From positions 2,418,001 through 2,482,000 of the forward strand of contig CP155566.1 in NCBI GenBank assembly GCA_039696685.1: 64,000 nucleotides of DNA, in the 5' to 3' direction. The DNA comes from Vibrio sp. CDRSL-10 TSBA. GTDB taxonomy: Bacteria; Pseudomonadota; Gammaproteobacteria; Enterobacterales; Vibrionaceae. This document shows, one piece after another, positions 61,805-64,000 of this stretch (its first letter is position 1; every line of letters begins with the position of its first letter). The position numbers and the translations under genes were made by a program. The notes under the pieces are model-generated. The model was not told the origin of the DNA. It did not search any database and was given only the letters and a program-made list of their open reading frames with translations.

Positions 61805-62299
61805 TACAGATGAGCCATTTCGTCCCATTCTTCATCGCTAAGCAGCTTGTTCAGATCAACCAGAATCAGCAGCTTACCGTCACGGTTGCTCACACCCTGG
61901 ATGAACTTAGAACTTTCGTCTGTGCCGACACTTGGTGTGGTGTCAATTTCAGATGAACGCAGGTATACCACTTCCGCCACGCTGTCGACCAAAATACCAA
62001 TCACCTGGCGCTCTGATTCAATCACAATGATACGGGTGTTATCTGTCGTCTCACCTTGCATCAAACCAAATCGGGAGCGAGTATCGATAACGGTGACAAC
62101 ATTACCACGCAGGTTGATGATACCCAGCACGTAATCCGGCGCACCGGGAAACCGGCGCAATTTCGGTATAGCGCAGGACTTCACGCACCTGCATTACGTT
62201 GATGCCATAGGTTTCTTCTTCTAGCTGGAACGTCACCCACTGCAGCACTTCGTCGTTAGAGTGTTCTTTTCGCACTTCAACTTCGTTAGTTTGAGACAT
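61804..62299 (-). CDS. cheW: Chemotaxis coupling protein CheW, frameshifted as read
   Basis: CheW couples methyl-accepting receptors to CheA. Visible: LQWVTFQLEEETYGINVMQVREVLRYTEIAPV at the N-terminus and LGIINLRGNVVTVIDTRSRFGL. The frame breaks at GAAAC 62148-62152; with GAAC it reads APVPGAPDYVLGIINLRG, the best-known CheW signature, for 164 residues. Start ATG 62299 (MSQTNEVEVRKEH). Confidence 0.94.
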
Positions 62300-62336
62300 A
62301 CCTTTTCCTCTTATAGTCGTTCCCGACAAATATGTA

Positions 62337-63360
<1,024 letters not shown>

Positions 63361-63368
<8 letters not shown>

Positions 63369-64000
63369 CGATGGCGAGCCTCTCTAAGAACAACAGTAAC
63401 TGCTTATAGGCAAATACTCCGCGACTGCCTTCGGCAAAGTGCGAAGCGGGCAAACGTTTCAGGCTGGCATCACGAAACTTGGTATCAATCGGTACTGCTG
63501 ACGTCCAGACCTGATCCGGGTAGTCTTTTTTCAACTGGTTAAGGGTCTGTAATGATGCCCGGGTGCGCTTGTCATACATGGTCGGAACTATGGTGACTTT
63601 AAACGAACGACTGCGCGACTTTTGCATGATCGCCAGTGTGCGCACCATCCGCTCCAGCCCTTTCATCGCCAGAAACTCGGTCTGCACCGGGATCAGAATA
63701 CGATCGCTGGCTGCCAAAGCGTTAACCATCATGACCCCCAGAATAGGAGGACAGTCAATCAGCACATAATCGTAGCGCTGACGAAGAGCCAGTAGCGCCC
63801 GTTTCAGAATCAAGCCCATGCCGCTGCGGTTGCCCATGACCCGGTCCAATGTAGCCAGAGACATATGAGCCGGAATAATATCTATCCCTTCCACATCGGT
63901 TTTCAGGATCAGTGGTTCGACGCTCTGTTCGGTATACTCACGCAACTGAAACAGGTCAAACAGGCTGGCTGGCACACCATCGGAATCATAACCAAGATAC
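63361..64000 (-). CDS. parC: ParC, ParA/Soj-like ATPase (5' end beyond window)
   Basis: The visible 213 codons carry the ParA core YDYVLIDCPPILGVMMVNALAASDRILIPVQTEF (Walker B region) and PVSxxF-like motifs. The N-terminal Walker A lies off the right edge. In Vibrio, ParC is a polar MinD-like ATPase that localises chemotaxis arrays and interacts with HubP and ParP. Stop at 63361-63363 overlaps the parP ATG. Paralogous ParA chromosome-segregation proteins are excluded by context. Confidence 0.88.

Overview
The window looks like a piece of a Vibrio (Vibrionaceae) chromosome. The backbone blocks carry gene orders typical of that family: yejK / yejL-yejM; topB, grxD, sodB, a VC2046-type protein, an SDR, mlaA; ccmABCDEFGHI; and a polar chemotaxis block parC-parP-cheW. 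No species can be named from the sequence alone.

Layout. 1-3200: nucleoid protein YejK (cut by the left edge), YejL, the LPS regulator YejM and tRNA-Pro(GGG). 3201-6300: accessory stretch with a REP-associated (HUH/Y1) transposase, a small outer-membrane barrel protein, a gene remnant, tRNA-Ser(TGA) and three clusters of a short GGACACTCAC/GTGTGTCC motif. 6309-9879: light-response operon (cry-DASH, Fe-S photolyase, SDR). 9977-15873: MocR-type regulator divergent from an operon with a PhtD-like protein, a nitrilase-fold amidase and a polar amino-acid ABC transporter. 16068-21310: glycosyltransferase 9, AroP, Lrp/AsnC regulator, YitT-like protein and aromatic aminotransferase. 21916-26028: molybdenum hydroxylase with 2Fe-2S subunit and multihaem cytochrome c. 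26139-28568: Nudix, histone-deacetylase-like hydrolase and AEC transporter. 28659-48007: about 19 kb for aromatic acid catabolism. 48131-64000: backbone.

The aromatic island is a complete protocatechuate 4,5-cleavage route. Quinate/shikimate enters through a shikimate dehydrogenase and 3-dehydroshikimate dehydratase (QuiC), and 4-hydroxybenzoate through PobA. LigAB opens the ring, LigC oxidises the semialdehyde, LigI opens the pyrone, a GalD-type tautomerase and LigJ process oxalomesaconate, and LigK yields pyruvate and oxaloacetate. A Tct-type and a TRAP-type transporter flank the enzymes. A LysR regulator with two tandem DNA-binding domains sits between the two divergent halves.

A striking property of the window is that 23 genes, including topB, ccmB, ccmI and cheW, are broken by single-base frameshifts, 25 in all. 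Every one is the same event: an extra A in GAAAC where the reading frame requires GAAC (or GTTTC for GTTC on the other strand). Removing that base restores family-length proteins in 22 of the 23 genes; the cytochrome gene has a second, different break. I therefore annotate these as single genes spanning the shift and regard the shifts as most likely a systematic sequencing or base-calling artefact. Two breaks do not fit the pattern: a TAG in the amidase gene and a junction in the cytochrome gene.
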